Below are positions 1-8,326 of a DNA stretch of 64,000 nt, one piece after another; position 1 is the first letter of the stretch, and the number at the start of each line of letters is the position of its first letter. Made by a program: the position numbers and the translations under genes. Source of the stretch: CAYSFW01 sp964620675. Its GTDB lineage: Bacteria > Pseudomonadota > Gammaproteobacteria > UWMA-0217. The stretch is taken from positions 1 to 64,000 of the forward strand of contig CAZUJU010000013.1 in assembly GCA_964620675.1 (NCBI GenBank), read 5' to 3'. The notes under the pieces are model-generated. The model searched no databases and was not told the origin of the DNA. It saw only the letters and a list, made by a program, of their open reading frames with translations.

Positions 1-1
1 C

Positions 2-116
2 CTGCGGGCCGGCCTGTGGCCGTTCAATTCGCTCCTGCGAATGAGTACTCCGGGCCTCCTGCCCTCCGCCCTGGGGGCCGGCCTGTTGGCCGTTCAATCC
101 GCTCCTGCGAATGAGT
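2..116. repeat. Two-copy direct repeat, 70-bp period
   Basis: A 40-41 bp segment beginning GGCCGGCCTG and ending GCGAATGAGT occurs at 7-46 and again at 76-116 with one indel and one substitution. The first copy contains a 6-bp inverted repeat (ATTCGC, loop TCCT, GCGAAT) at 27-42. The array may continue to the left of the window. Its function is unknown, and no protein-coding signal is convincing here. Confidence 0.6.
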
Positions 117-521
117 GCACGGCCTTGGGGGCGCATGGCTGCGTGGCAACGCCCTGGAATGGAACAACTATTCCGCGTCGTTGCGCGTTGCGAACACCTT
201 CCATGGCGTTCGCCCTTCGGGCCAGCGCACGGCTGTCCAAATCCACTCCTGGCGGATTTGTACCCCGCACCCCGAATACCGCGCACTCGCGCAAGTCCAA
301 CCGCGGATTCCAGGATGATCGGCGCGGAGCCTTCGAACGACGTTCGATTTCGCGGGTCCAGATGGCGTCCGGCGGCCCTTGCCGGAGTCGGGGCCGTTCG
401 TTCCGAATTCACCGGTTCTCGTCTCGTAAAAGCCACAGGTCGGGCGCCGCGGACGCCGCGCGACATGTGCGCGAGGTAAGATCCGGGCGTTTTGACTCAG
501 GGTCGAGAACGGAGACAAGGA
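117..521. other. Non-coding stretch upstream of the lipoprotein gene
   Basis: About 400 bases without a believable gene. Open frames exist on both strands, but they overlap each other and have no ribosome binding site or recognisable protein features, as is common in GC-rich DNA. The promoter of the following lipoprotein gene presumably lies here. I could not point to a convincing -35/-10 pair. Confidence 0.5.
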
Positions 522-2573
522 ATGTCGTTGCAGGGGTTATCTAAAAAGGGCGTGATTCTGTTTGGCGTACTGACGGCGCTCGCCGGCTGCGGGGGTGGTG
601 CGGGGGGCGGTGAGGCGGTCGGCGCGGCGCGGTTGGTCCCGCAGGCGGGTGCGGATTCGGCGCCGACTTCGGACGGGGCGGCTGTGCTGATCGGGCGTGC
701 CGCCATGGGGACGCTGAACGGGGCCGAGATCCGCGTGCAGGCACTCAACGCCGACGGTACGCCGCGCACCACGGCTGCCACAACGGTAACCGCGGCGGAT
801 GGAGCCTATCGTGCCGAGCTCGCGGCGAACGATGCGGGCGGCCCGCTGCTCGTCAGCGCTCGCGGCGGAAGAATGCAATGCGATACCCGGCTGGGCTGCG
901 GCAACGTCGCCTACGGTGCCTGGCTCGACGCCGATTCGGCGTTCACGATGTCCGCGTTGGTGCCGAACGCGGAACCAGGTCAGACCACGGTGGCCCATGT
1001 CACGCCCTTTACCGAGATGGCGGTGGCACGTGCGGGCGCCGAACGGGAGCGCGGCGCGGCGATGACCCGCGCGTTGGCCGGCGCCGCGAATCACGAGGTC
1101 GGCGCGCTGCTTGGCGGAATCGACGTGTTACGCGTCGCACCGGTGGACGTGACCGCTCCGGCTCCGAGTCCGGAGTTGGAGTCCAACGGTGTCGGCTACG
1201 CAGCGCTGATCGCGGGGGTCGCGCGCTTGGCCGCGGAGCGCGGCGGACAACCCGCCGCGTTCAGGAACACGCTGGATGATTTGGCGCGCTCGTTCCGCTC
1301 TGGCCAGCTCGTCAACCGCGAAGACCCCCATGCGCCGGATCCCGCCAAGATCTCGCTCGCCGAACTGGCGGCGGCGGCGAATGCCGAGGTGCTCGGCAAC
1401 GCGGCGTTTCAAGAAAGCCTGGCGTTACTGAACGAGCTTGCCGGCGTGGCCGCACGCGGCAATCCCGGCGAGTGGGTCGACCCGCGACCCGATCCGGCCG
1501 CCGATGGCACTGCCGAAGCGCGCGCGCGGCGCTTGCTCGACGGGCTACGGCCGTGGGTGCAACAGATCCGCGCGTTGGAGCGTCCGGCCGAGGCCTATAC
1601 CGGCAAACTCCAGGCAGCGTTGGGGCTCGGGGATGACTTCGGCGACCTGCTCGATGATCTGGGCGAGACCCTGGCCCAGGTCGGGTTGAATTTGCGGGGC
1701 GAGGGAACCGACACCGGCGCGCTCACCCTGAACGGCGATGCTGCCGGCATCGATGTGCGCGGCAACGCGACCCGTGGCGCCGCGGCGGCGCTGCGCATTA
1801 TGCCCGGCTTGACGCCCAACGGCGGCGACACCGCCGCGCAGTTCAGTCTGACTGGGTCGATCGCCAGCGCGGATGTCAGAATGGATTTCGTCACGCCCAT
1901 GGCAGTGACGCTCGCGCGGCAACCGTCCACCGTGGCCGGCGAGCCGCCGGTGCTGACGATTGCCCGGATCGACCTTGCTGGCGCGGTACGGATCTCGCGC
2001 CAGACCGGCGCCAACCCGGCGAATTTCCTGGGTCGCTTGGCGACCGTGATCACACCGGTCAGATATGAGACCGCGCTTGGCCCCGCGGCCGACCTGTTGG
2101 CGCTGCACCTCGACCTGCAGGGAATCGTCAGTCACGGCAGCGACAGCTTCGAGGTCCTCGTCCGCGCGACCCTGCGCAACGTCGAGACGCTTGCCGCGCG
2201 AACGGGCATCACGCGCTACGAAGGCGAACGCCCGCGGCATCGCGCGGACTTCGGCTTCGCGGTCGGCTTCGACACCCAACTCGGCGCCGCGACCCCCGCA
2301 CGCATCACCCTCGCCGGTACCCGAACCGGCCTCGCGCGCGGCGAGATCGGTGTACGTCTGCGTCAAAACGACGTGCGTTTGCGGGCGACCCGCGCCAGTG
2401 ACGGTGCGGTCACGTTCGCCAACGACCTCGGCGCCGAACTCGAGATCGCCGCGCTGACCAACGAACTCACCGGCGATCTGCGCGTCGACGGCATCCGCAT
2501 GGGAAGCCTGCGTATCCTTAACGGCCTGCCGGCCGTGCAACTCGATGACGGCAGCGTCGAAATGCTGTTCTGA
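522..2573 (+). CDS. Large putative lipoprotein of unknown function
   Basis: 683-residue protein starting with a lipoprotein signal peptide: a short basic start, a hydrophobic stretch and the lipobox LAGC at about residues 21-24, followed by a Gly-rich linker. I chose ATG 522 rather than the upstream TTG at 492, because a purine-rich ribosome binding site (GGAGACAAGGA) lies just before it and the signal peptide then has normal length. Residues of roughly 45-120 look like a small beta-sandwich of the carboxypeptidase-regulatory or Ig type (NGAEIRVQALNADG...DGAYRAEL). The remainder is mixed helical, then beta-rich towards the C-terminus, and I do not recognise it. It is probably anchored to the outer membrane facing the periplasm or the surface. 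It stands alone; the next gene is on the other strand. Confidence 0.75.
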   Translation: MSLQGLSKKGVILFGVLTALAGCGGGAGGGEAVGAARLVPQAGADSAPTSDGAAVLIGRAAMGTLNGAEIRVQALNADGTPRTTAATTVTAADGAYRAELAANDAGGPLLVSARGGRMQCDTRLGCGNVAYGAWLDADSAFTMSALVPNAEPGQTTVAHVTPFTEMAVARAGAERERGAAMTRALAGAANHEVGALLGGIDVLRVAPVDVTAPAPSPELESNGVGYAALIAGVARLAAERGGQPAAFRNTLDDLARSFRSGQLVNREDPHAPDPAKISLAELAAAANAEVLGNAAFQESLALLNELAGVAARGNPGEWVDPRPDPAADGTAEARARRLLDGLRPWVQQIRALERPAEAYTGKLQAALGLGDDFGDLLDDLGETLAQVGLNLRGEGTDTGALTLNGDAAGIDVRGNATRGAAAALRIMPGLTPNGGDTAAQFSLTGSIASADVRMDFVTPMAVTLARQPSTVAGEPPVLTIARIDLAGAVRISRQTGANPANFLGRLATVITPVRYETALGPAADLLALHLDLQGIVSHGSDSFEVLVRATLRNVETLAARTGITRYEGERPRHRADFGFAVGFDTQLGAATPARITLAGTRTGLARGEIGVRLRQNDVRLRATRASDGAVTFANDLGAELEIAALTNELTGDLRVDGIRMGSLRILNGLPAVQLDDGSVEMLF

Positions 2574-2644
2574 ACCGTCCGCGCCGAGCCGCGAGGTCGC
2601 GTTTCTGGCTTAGACAGAAGTAATTCCGGCATACCGAATGCCTA

Positions 2645-3262
2645 TCAGCGCCGGCGCAGGGCGACGTGGTTGCGAATCAGTGCCCGTGCGTTGCGTCGCA
2701 CGTTTCCGTCCACCGCTTCGCGCAGCCATTCGTGGACCAGGCCGAGCAGGAACACCATGCTGTCGGTGCCGAGCAGGCTGGGTTCCAGGCCGGCGCGCAG
2801 CAAGCCGCGGGTGGCGGCGCGGGTGTAGGCGGCGCTGAGGTTGTCGCGCAGGCATTGGTGCGAGCTGACGATTTCGGCAACGAGCGGGGCGAATGCGCCT
2901 ACGAACTCGCAGCGTAGGGTGATGACTTCGAGTGTTTCGCGCACTTCAGAGTCGGTTTCGAGCACTTCAATCACGTGGCCCATTGCGGTCTCGATTGCGT
3001 CCAGCGGGTCCGATTGCGCGGGATCGGCCAGGCAGGCGTCGACGGTGTCGGCGAGCGGGCGGAGGCTGTGTTCCTTCATTGCGTAGAACAGTTCCGTCTT
3101 GTTCGCGAAATGCCAGTAGACCGCGCCGCGCGTGACGCCGGCTTCGGTGGCGACCCGTTCCAGGGTCGCGCGGCCGACGCCTTCGCGTGCGAACACGCGC
3201 CGGGCGGCGTCGAGGATGCCCTCGCGAGTCTGGTCGGCGGCGGCCTTTGTCCTGCGTACCAT
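2645..3262 (-). CDS. TetR/AcrR-family repressor of the adjacent RND pump
   Basis: 205 residues, the normal size for AcrR/TtgR/MexZ-type repressors. An N-terminal helix-turn-helix is visible at about residues 12-58 (ILDAARRVFAREGVGRATLE, then VTRGAVYWHFANKTELFYA), very close to the AcrR DNA-binding signature. The C-terminal domain is helical and should bind pump substrates. The gene is divergent from the efflux adaptor gene, and the 70-bp gap contains a palindrome matching the AcrR operator. Autoregulation and repression of the pump are therefore likely. The start is an ATG inside CCATGG with only a weak upstream ribosome binding site. Family assignment is firm; the inducing ligand is unknown. 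Confidence 0.9.
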   Translation of the reverse strand: MVRRTKAAADQTREGILDAARRVFAREGVGRATLERVATEAGVTRGAVYWHFANKTELFYAMKEHSLRPLADTVDACLADPAQSDPLDAIETAMGHVIEVLETDSEVRETLEVITLRCEFVGAFAPLVAEIVSSHQCLRDNLSAAYTRAATRGLLRAGLEPSLLGTDSMVFLLGLVHEWLREAVDGNVRRNARALIRNHVALRRR

Positions 3263-3273
3263 GGGGTTGCATT

Positions 3274-3297
3274 TACATACAAGCTTGAATGTATGTA
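3274..3297. promoter_or_regulatory. AcrR-type operator palindrome
   Basis: Perfect 8-bp inverted arms, TACATACA (3274-3281) and TGTATGTA (3290-3297), separated by 8 bp. Both arms and the spacing agree with the 24-bp operator of Escherichia coli acrAB as I remember it. It lies between the divergent repressor and pump genes, where the two promoters must overlap. Binding by the adjacent TetR protein is inferred. Confidence 0.85.
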
Positions 3298-3331
3298 CCT
3301 TAGCACGGAAAAATCACCCCGGAGATTTTCC

Positions 3332-4564
3332 ATGTTCCGCGTCCGCGCTTGTTTTCGCCGTTCGTTCGGCTGCGTTGCCTTGTTGTCGCTGCTGACTGTC
3401 GCCGGGTGTTCCGGGCCGGGTGAAGATGCACCCAAGGCGGGCGGCGGGGGACCTGGCGCGATGCCGCCGCTGCCGGTGACGGTGCTCGCGGCGGCGCCAA
3501 CTGAGGTACCGGTGACGATCGAGGCGGTGGCACAGACCGAAGGCGCCAAAGAAGTCGAGGTCCGCGCGCGGGTCGGCGGCATTCTGCTCAAGCAGGATTA
3601 TCGGGAAGGTCAGGAGGTCGCCGCGGGCGCGCCGTTGTTCCAGATCGACCCCGCGACCTACCGCTTGGTGAAGCAGCAGGCGCAGGCGCGTGTCGTCCAG
3701 GCGCAAGCGCAGGCGGCGCAGGCCCAGCGTGACCTCAAGCGGATGCAGGAGCTGGTCACGACCAAAGCGGTGAGTCGTAAGGAGGTCGACGATGCCCAGT
3801 CCACGCTCGATATCGCCAAGGCCACCGTGCTTGTCGCCGAGGTGGCGCTCAAGGAGGCCGAGCTGAATCTCGACTACAGCGAGGTGCGGGCGCCGATCCG
3901 GGGCATCGCCGGGCGCTCGACGCCGTCGATCGGGGCGTTGATCAACACCACCGACAACAGCCTGTTGACGACTCTGGTGCAGATCGATCCGATCCGGGTG
4001 AACTTCGGTCTTGCGCCGAGCGAGATCGCGAAGCTGCCGGGTGGTCGGGTCAGCCCCGAGGGGGTGGAAAAGGTCGAGTTGATCCTGCCCGACGGCAGCA
4101 CTTACGCCGCAGCGGGGAAATTGGATTTCGTGGCCGCGGGCGTGGATCCGAGCCTCGGTACCCTCCAGCTGCGTGCCGAGTTTCCAAACCCCGAGCGCCA
4201 GCTGTTGCCGGGCCAGTTCGTGCGTGCGCGCCTGCACCTCGGGCAGCGCGACGGGATCTTCCAGGTGCCGCAAAACGCGGTGATCGAGAACGACAAGGGG
4301 CGCTTCGTGTTCGTGGTCGGCGCCGACAACACCGCGCAGATGCGGCCGGTCGAACTGGGTGCGTGGTACGGCAAGGATTGGATTGTCACCGGCGGCTTGC
4401 AGGCGGGTGATCAGGTGATTATCGACAATTTGATGAAACTGCGTCCGGGCGCGGCGGTCAACCCGCGCACGCCGGGCGTGGCACCCGGGGAGGGCCAGCA
4501 GGCACCCGCCGGTGCGCCGCCGAAGCCGGCCACCGACCCGTCCGCCAAAGCGGCGGGCAACTAG
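3332..4564 (+). CDS. RND efflux periplasmic adaptor (AcrA/MexA type)
   Basis: 410 residues. The N-terminus is a lipoprotein signal with lipobox VAGC near residue 25, as in AcrA and MexA. After a Gly/Pro linker come the biotinyl-lipoyl half motif (VEVRARVGGILLKQDYREGQ), a long alpha-helical hairpin rich in Gln/Ala (VKQQAQARVVQAQAQAAQAQ), the second lipoyl half (LDYSEVRAPIRGIAGRST) and the beta-barrel and membrane-proximal domains. Start ATG 3332 is preceded by GGAGA and gives a proper signal peptide; an in-frame extension further upstream would run through the operator. It is followed after 15 bp by the RND transporter gene, so the two form an operon. The adaptor links the inner-membrane pump to an outer-membrane channel. 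Confidence 0.95.
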   Translation: MFRVRACFRRSFGCVALLSLLTVAGCSGPGEDAPKAGGGGPGAMPPLPVTVLAAAPTEVPVTIEAVAQTEGAKEVEVRARVGGILLKQDYREGQEVAAGAPLFQIDPATYRLVKQQAQARVVQAQAQAAQAQRDLKRMQELVTTKAVSRKEVDDAQSTLDIAKATVLVAEVALKEAELNLDYSEVRAPIRGIAGRSTPSIGALINTTDNSLLTTLVQIDPIRVNFGLAPSEIAKLPGGRVSPEGVEKVELILPDGSTYAAAGKLDFVAAGVDPSLGTLQLRAEFPNPERQLLPGQFVRARLHLGQRDGIFQVPQNAVIENDKGRFVFVVGADNTAQMRPVELGAWYGKDWIVTGGLQAGDQVIIDNLMKLRPGAAVNPRTPGVAPGEGQQAPAGAPPKPATDPSAKAAGN

Positions 4565-4579
4565 CAGCGAGGGCGCGCC

Positions 4580-7500
4580 ATGTCACATTTTTTTATTGGC
4601 CGGCCGATCTTCGCGGCGGTTATCTCGATCATCATCGTTATCGCCGGTTTGGTGGCGTCGTTCACCTTGCCGATCGCGCAGTATCCCGAGATCGCGCCGC
4701 CGACCGTCGTGGTCTCCGCCGCTTATCCGGGCGCGAGCGCCGAGACCCTGGCCCGGACCGTCGCCGCGCCGATCGAGGAACAACTCTCAGGCGCCGAGGG
4801 CTTGATGTATTTCAGCTCGGCCTCGACCTCGAACAACACCGTGACCATCACCCTCACGTTCGAGGTCGATACCGACCCCGACGCCGCGGTGGTTGATGTG
4901 AACAACCGGGTTTCGACCGCACTGCCGCGTCTGCCCGAGGAGGTTCGGCGCAACGGCGTGACGGTGCAGAAGCGCTCGGCGAATATTTTGATGGTCGCGG
5001 TATTGAACTCGACCGATGGCCAGTTCGACACGCTCTATCTGGCCGATTACGCCCAGCTCAATGTGCTGGACGAACTCAAGCGCGTCCCCGGTGTCGGCGA
5101 TGCGCAGCTGTTTGACTCCGGTTACGCGATGCGGGTCTGGATTCAGCCGGATCGGATGGCACAGCTCGGCATTACGACCAGCGACGTGACCAACGCGCTG
5201 CGCGCGCAGAACGCGCAAAACGCCGCCGGGCGCATCGGCGGGGCGCCGAGCCCGGAGTCGCAACAGCTCACCTACACCGTGACGGCGAAAGGGCGCTTGC
5301 TCGAACCGGAGGAATTTGAGCAGATCGTGATCCGCGCTGATGGACCGAAAGGCGTGGTGCGCTTGCGCGATATCGCCCGGGTCGAACTCGGCGCCGAGGC
5401 CTACGTGCGCAAGGCGACCGTGAACGGCGAACCGATCGTGGCGATGGCGGTGTTCCTGCAAACCGGCGCCAATGCGCTGGATACCGCGGCCGCGGTCAAG
5501 GCGCGGCTGGATCAGCTGCAACAGAGCTTTCCGCCCGGTGTTGTCTACCTGGTGCCGTACGACACGACCCTGTTTATCGATGCCTCGATCAAGGAGGTGA
5601 TCATCACCCTCGCCGAGGCAGCATTACTGGTGGTGCTGGTGGTGTTTGTGTTCCTGCAAAACTGGCGCGCGACCTTGATTCCGATCATCGCGGTGCCGGT
5701 GAGTCTGATCGGGACCTTTGCCGGGCTGTATGCCTTCGGGTTTTCGATCAATACCCTGACGCTGTTCGCGATGGTGTTGTCGATCGGGATTGTGGTCGAC
5801 GATGCGATCATCGTGCTGGAGAACGTCGAGCGGCATATGCGGGTCGATAAGCTCGCGCCGCGCGCGGCGGCGATCCAGGCGATGCGCGAGGTTTCAACCG
5901 CGGTGGTCGCGATCGTGCTGACCCTGTGTGCGGTGTTTGTGCCGGTGGCCTTTCTCGGCGGCATCGCCGGCTTGCTGTATCAGCAATTCGCGGTGACGGT
6001 TGCGATTTCGGTCGTGATTTCGGGTCTGGTCGCACTTACATTGACGCCGGCGCTCTGTGCGTTGTTGTTGAAGCCGCATCAGGAGTCGAAGCTGTTCCAT
6101 CCGTTCAATGTGTTTTTTGACGCGGCGACGCGGGGCTACCTCGGCGTGGTGCGCTTCAATCTACGCCACGGGGTGCTTGGGTTGCTGATCTTCATCGGCG
6201 TGATTGCCGGTGCGTTCGGGCTGCTGCGGGTGGTGCCGGGGAGTTTCGTGCCGGCTGAGGATCAAGGGGTGCTGATCGGGATGCTGATGCTGCCCGACGG
6301 CGCGACGATGGATCGCACCGGCGCCGCGGGTGATCGCTTTCAACAGGCGGTGTCGCAGGATCCGGCGGTGGCCAACGTGTTCGTCGTGCGCGGGCTCGAT
6401 TTCATCACCGGCAACAACCGCAGCAGCGCCGGGACGACTTTCATCACCTTCATCCCGTGGGATGAGCGCACCAGTTTCGCCGGCGATCTGGCGAAGAAAT
6501 TTACCGGCATTGGCATGGGTTTGCCGGACGGGATGGCGCTCGTGTTCAACCCGCCGGCGATCCGCGGCATCGGCAATGCTGGGGGCTTCGAGGCCTATGT
6601 CCAGAACCGAGCCGACGGCGATCCGGCGCGGCTGGCGAAGGTGCTGGATGAATTTACCGCTGCGCTGAAAAAGCGGCCTGAGCTGGCGATGGTCAACAGC
6701 TTCTTCCGCGCGAATTCCGCGCAATTGTTCGTCGAAGTCGACGAGGCCAAGGCGCTGGCGCAGGGCCTCAGCCTCACCAGCATCTACGAAACCTTGCAGA
6801 GCACGATGGGCGCGCTCTACGTCAACGATTTCAACCGCGCGGGGCGCACCTACCGGGTGCAGATGCAAGCCGACGCGCCGTATCGCATGCAGCCCGAAGA
6901 CGTGGTCCGGCCGTACGTCCGCAACGCGGCCGGCGAGATGGTGCCGCTGGCCTCGGTGGTGACGGTCAAGACCGTCTACGGTGCGGAGTTCGTCGAGCGC
7001 TATAACGGATTCGTCGCTGCTAAGGTCATGGGCAGTGGCGTCGACGGCATGAGTTCCGGCGCGGTGATCCGCATCATCGAGGAAGTCGCCGCCGAAACCC
7101 TGCCCGAGGGGTTCAACCTCGACTGGACCGGTCAGGCCTACCAGGAAAAGCGCACCGGCAACGCCTCGGTATTCGCGTTCGGTTTCGCGATCGTGATGGT
7201 GTTCTTGATCCTCGCCGCGCAGTACGAACGCTGGTCGCTACCGATCGCGGTGGTCATGGCGGTACCGTTCGCGCTCACCGGCGCCTTGCTCGGCGTGTTG
7301 CTGCGCGGCATGCCGAACGACATCTATTTCCAGATCGGCTTGATCGTGCTGATCGGCCTCGCGGCGAAAAACGCGATCCTGATTGTCGAGTTCGCTGCGC
7401 AAAAGCAGGCGGCCGGCCTGAGCGCGTACGACGCCGCGGTCGAAGCCGCACGCTTGCGCTTCCGCCCGATCATCATGACCTCACTCGCGTTCATTCTCGG

Positions 7501-7726
7501 CGTGCTGCCGCTCGCACTCTCCAGCGGTGCGGGCGCCGCCGCGCGCCGCTCGATGGGCACCGGCGTGGTGTTCGGCATGCTCGCCGCGACCTTTATCGCC
7601 ACTTTGTTCATTCCGCTGTTCTTCAAGTGGCTTAGCCGCGGCCAAACGACTCGGCGCGAAACCGCTGGAAGCGAGAACGCGCAGTTGCGTGACGCCGACG
7701 GGGCGGATGAACGCGGCGGTTCCTGA
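4580..7726 (+). CDS. RND multidrug efflux transporter (AcrB/MexB, HAE-1 type)
   Basis: 1048 residues, the expected length for the AcrB family. Begins MSHFFIGRPIFAAVISI, the usual first transmembrane helix. The proton-relay pair is present in GIVVDDAIIVLEN (helix 4) and the relay lysine in GLAAKNAILIVEF (helix 10). Two large periplasmic loops and twelve membrane helices can be followed. It is a homotrimeric proton-driven exporter of hydrophobic or amphiphilic compounds. It is co-transcribed with the adaptor and presumably repressed by the divergent TetR protein. No TolC-like outer-membrane channel gene follows, so the pump must borrow a channel encoded elsewhere. Confidence 0.96.
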   Translation: MSHFFIGRPIFAAVISIIIVIAGLVASFTLPIAQYPEIAPPTVVVSAAYPGASAETLARTVAAPIEEQLSGAEGLMYFSSASTSNNTVTITLTFEVDTDPDAAVVDVNNRVSTALPRLPEEVRRNGVTVQKRSANILMVAVLNSTDGQFDTLYLADYAQLNVLDELKRVPGVGDAQLFDSGYAMRVWIQPDRMAQLGITTSDVTNALRAQNAQNAAGRIGGAPSPESQQLTYTVTAKGRLLEPEEFEQIVIRADGPKGVVRLRDIARVELGAEAYVRKATVNGEPIVAMAVFLQTGANALDTAAAVKARLDQLQQSFPPGVVYLVPYDTTLFIDASIKEVIITLAEAALLVVLVVFVFLQNWRATLIPIIAVPVSLIGTFAGLYAFGFSINTLTLFAMVLSIGIVVDDAIIVLENVERHMRVDKLAPRAAAIQAMREVSTAVVAIVLTLCAVFVPVAFLGGIAGLLYQQFAVTVAISVVISGLVALTLTPALCALLLKPHQESKLFHPFNVFFDAATRGYLGVVRFNLRHGVLGLLIFIGVIAGAFGLLRVVPGSFVPAEDQGVLIGMLMLPDGATMDRTGAAGDRFQQAVSQDPAVANVFVVRGLDFITGNNRSSAGTTFITFIPWDERTSFAGDLAKKFTGIGMGLPDGMALVFNPPAIRGIGNAGGFEAYVQNRADGDPARLAKVLDEFTAALKKRPELAMVNSFFRANSAQLFVEVDEAKALAQGLSLTSIYETLQSTMGALYVNDFNRAGRTYRVQMQADAPYRMQPEDVVRPYVRNAAGEMVPLASVVTVKTVYGAEFVERYNGFVAAKVMGSGVDGMSSGAVIRIIEEVAAETLPEGFNLDWTGQAYQEKRTGNASVFAFGFAIVMVFLILAAQYERWSLPIAVVMAVPFALTGALLGVLLRGMPNDIYFQIGLIVLIGLAAKNAILIVEFAAQKQAAGLSAYDAAVEAARLRFRPIIMTSLAFILGVLPLALSSGAGAAARRSMGTGVVFGMLAATFIATLFIPLFFKWLSRGQTTRRETAGSENAQLRDADGADERGGS

Positions 7727-7736
7727 CGATCGACAA

Positions 7737-7772
7737 CGCGCGTTTCCCCTCGGAGAAAAGGGGAAACGCGCG
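7737..7772 (+). terminator. Strong stem-loop after the efflux operon
   Basis: Perfect 14-bp inverted repeat (CGCGCGTTTCCCCT and its complement) around an 8-base loop, 10 bp after the transporter stop codon. There is no T-run behind it, so it may act as a transcript-end stabiliser or a Rho-assisted terminator rather than a classical intrinsic terminator. Confidence 0.55.
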
Positions 7773-7879
7773 CGGCGTATCGCGGTTTCAGCCGCCGCGG
7801 CGACGATTCACCATCCTGGCTAGAGGCACGGATTCAACGGGTCGCGTTCGCGGGGTGTTGACGGTGAATGCGGCAGGTT

Positions 7880-8019
7880 CAGACTTCCTGATCCCTCGCT
7901 CATTGGCATTGGCACCCATTTCGTAGGTTGGGCTGACGAAGGAAGCCCAACCTACATGTATGATGCCACCACCCATTCCGGATATCGGCTCCAGAAGCCG
8001 GAAGGGATCAGGAAATCTG
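7880..8019. mobile_element. MITE-like element, 140 bp, with flanking direct repeats
   Basis: Terminal inverted repeats of 17 bp (CAGACTTCCTGATCCCT at 7880-7896 and its complement at 8003-8019, one mismatch) bracket a non-coding core. Directly outside, the 5-mer AGGTT occurs on both sides (7875-7879 and 8020-8024), as expected for a target-site duplication. Inside lies a separate hairpin with 12-bp arms (GTAGGTTGGGCT, 7923-7934, against 7944-7955). No transposase is encoded, so it would have moved with a transposase from elsewhere. Confidence 0.65.
7923..7955. repeat. GTAGGTTGGGC hairpin inside the MITE-like element
   Basis: Arms GTAGGTTGGGCT and AGCCCAACCTAC with a 9-base loop. Palindromes of this GTAGGTTGGGC...GCCCAACCTAC type are, from general experience, scattered in intergenic DNA of many proteobacteria. 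It may be an independent repeat carried along by the larger element. Confidence 0.6.
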
Positions 8020-8024
8020 AGGTT

Positions 8025-8326
8025 GTTGATTTTGCGATGCACCGCTATTCGATGAGTGATTTCGATCCCGCGCCGACCGAGTCAACCCGACCCCCGCCGC
8101 AATCTGGCGTGGCGATCGGAGGTGGTTGTGATTCGCGCCGCCGCGATGCCTTCGCGCTAACCCGTTGCCCGTGTAACGATCTCCTTCATTTCGTTGATGG
8201 AGTGCGCGCGCAGGGTTTGTAGTCGGGTATTGCCGAGTGAGGCAACCCGGATGAGTGCGGCCGCTGCGGCGTCACACCGGTGGTGTGAGAGGGCGACGGG
8301 GGTAACCCCGTCCCCTACTCGATATC
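8025..8326. other. Non-coding spacer before the glutamate dehydrogenase 3' end
   Basis: About 300 bases with no gene I can support. Short frames reading into it have no ribosome binding site and no recognisable protein features. It lies between the convergent ends of the efflux operon and the dehydrogenase gene. Confidence 0.5.

Noticed and set aside
1545..2540. 331-codon minus-strand open frame opposite the large lipoprotein
   Set aside because: The plus strand has a good ribosome binding site, a lipoprotein signal and low-complexity-free sequence throughout; the minus frame has none of these.
7956..8222. 88-codon open frame after the efflux operon
   Set aside because: It begins inside the MITE-like element, has no ribosome binding site and no recognisable protein features.
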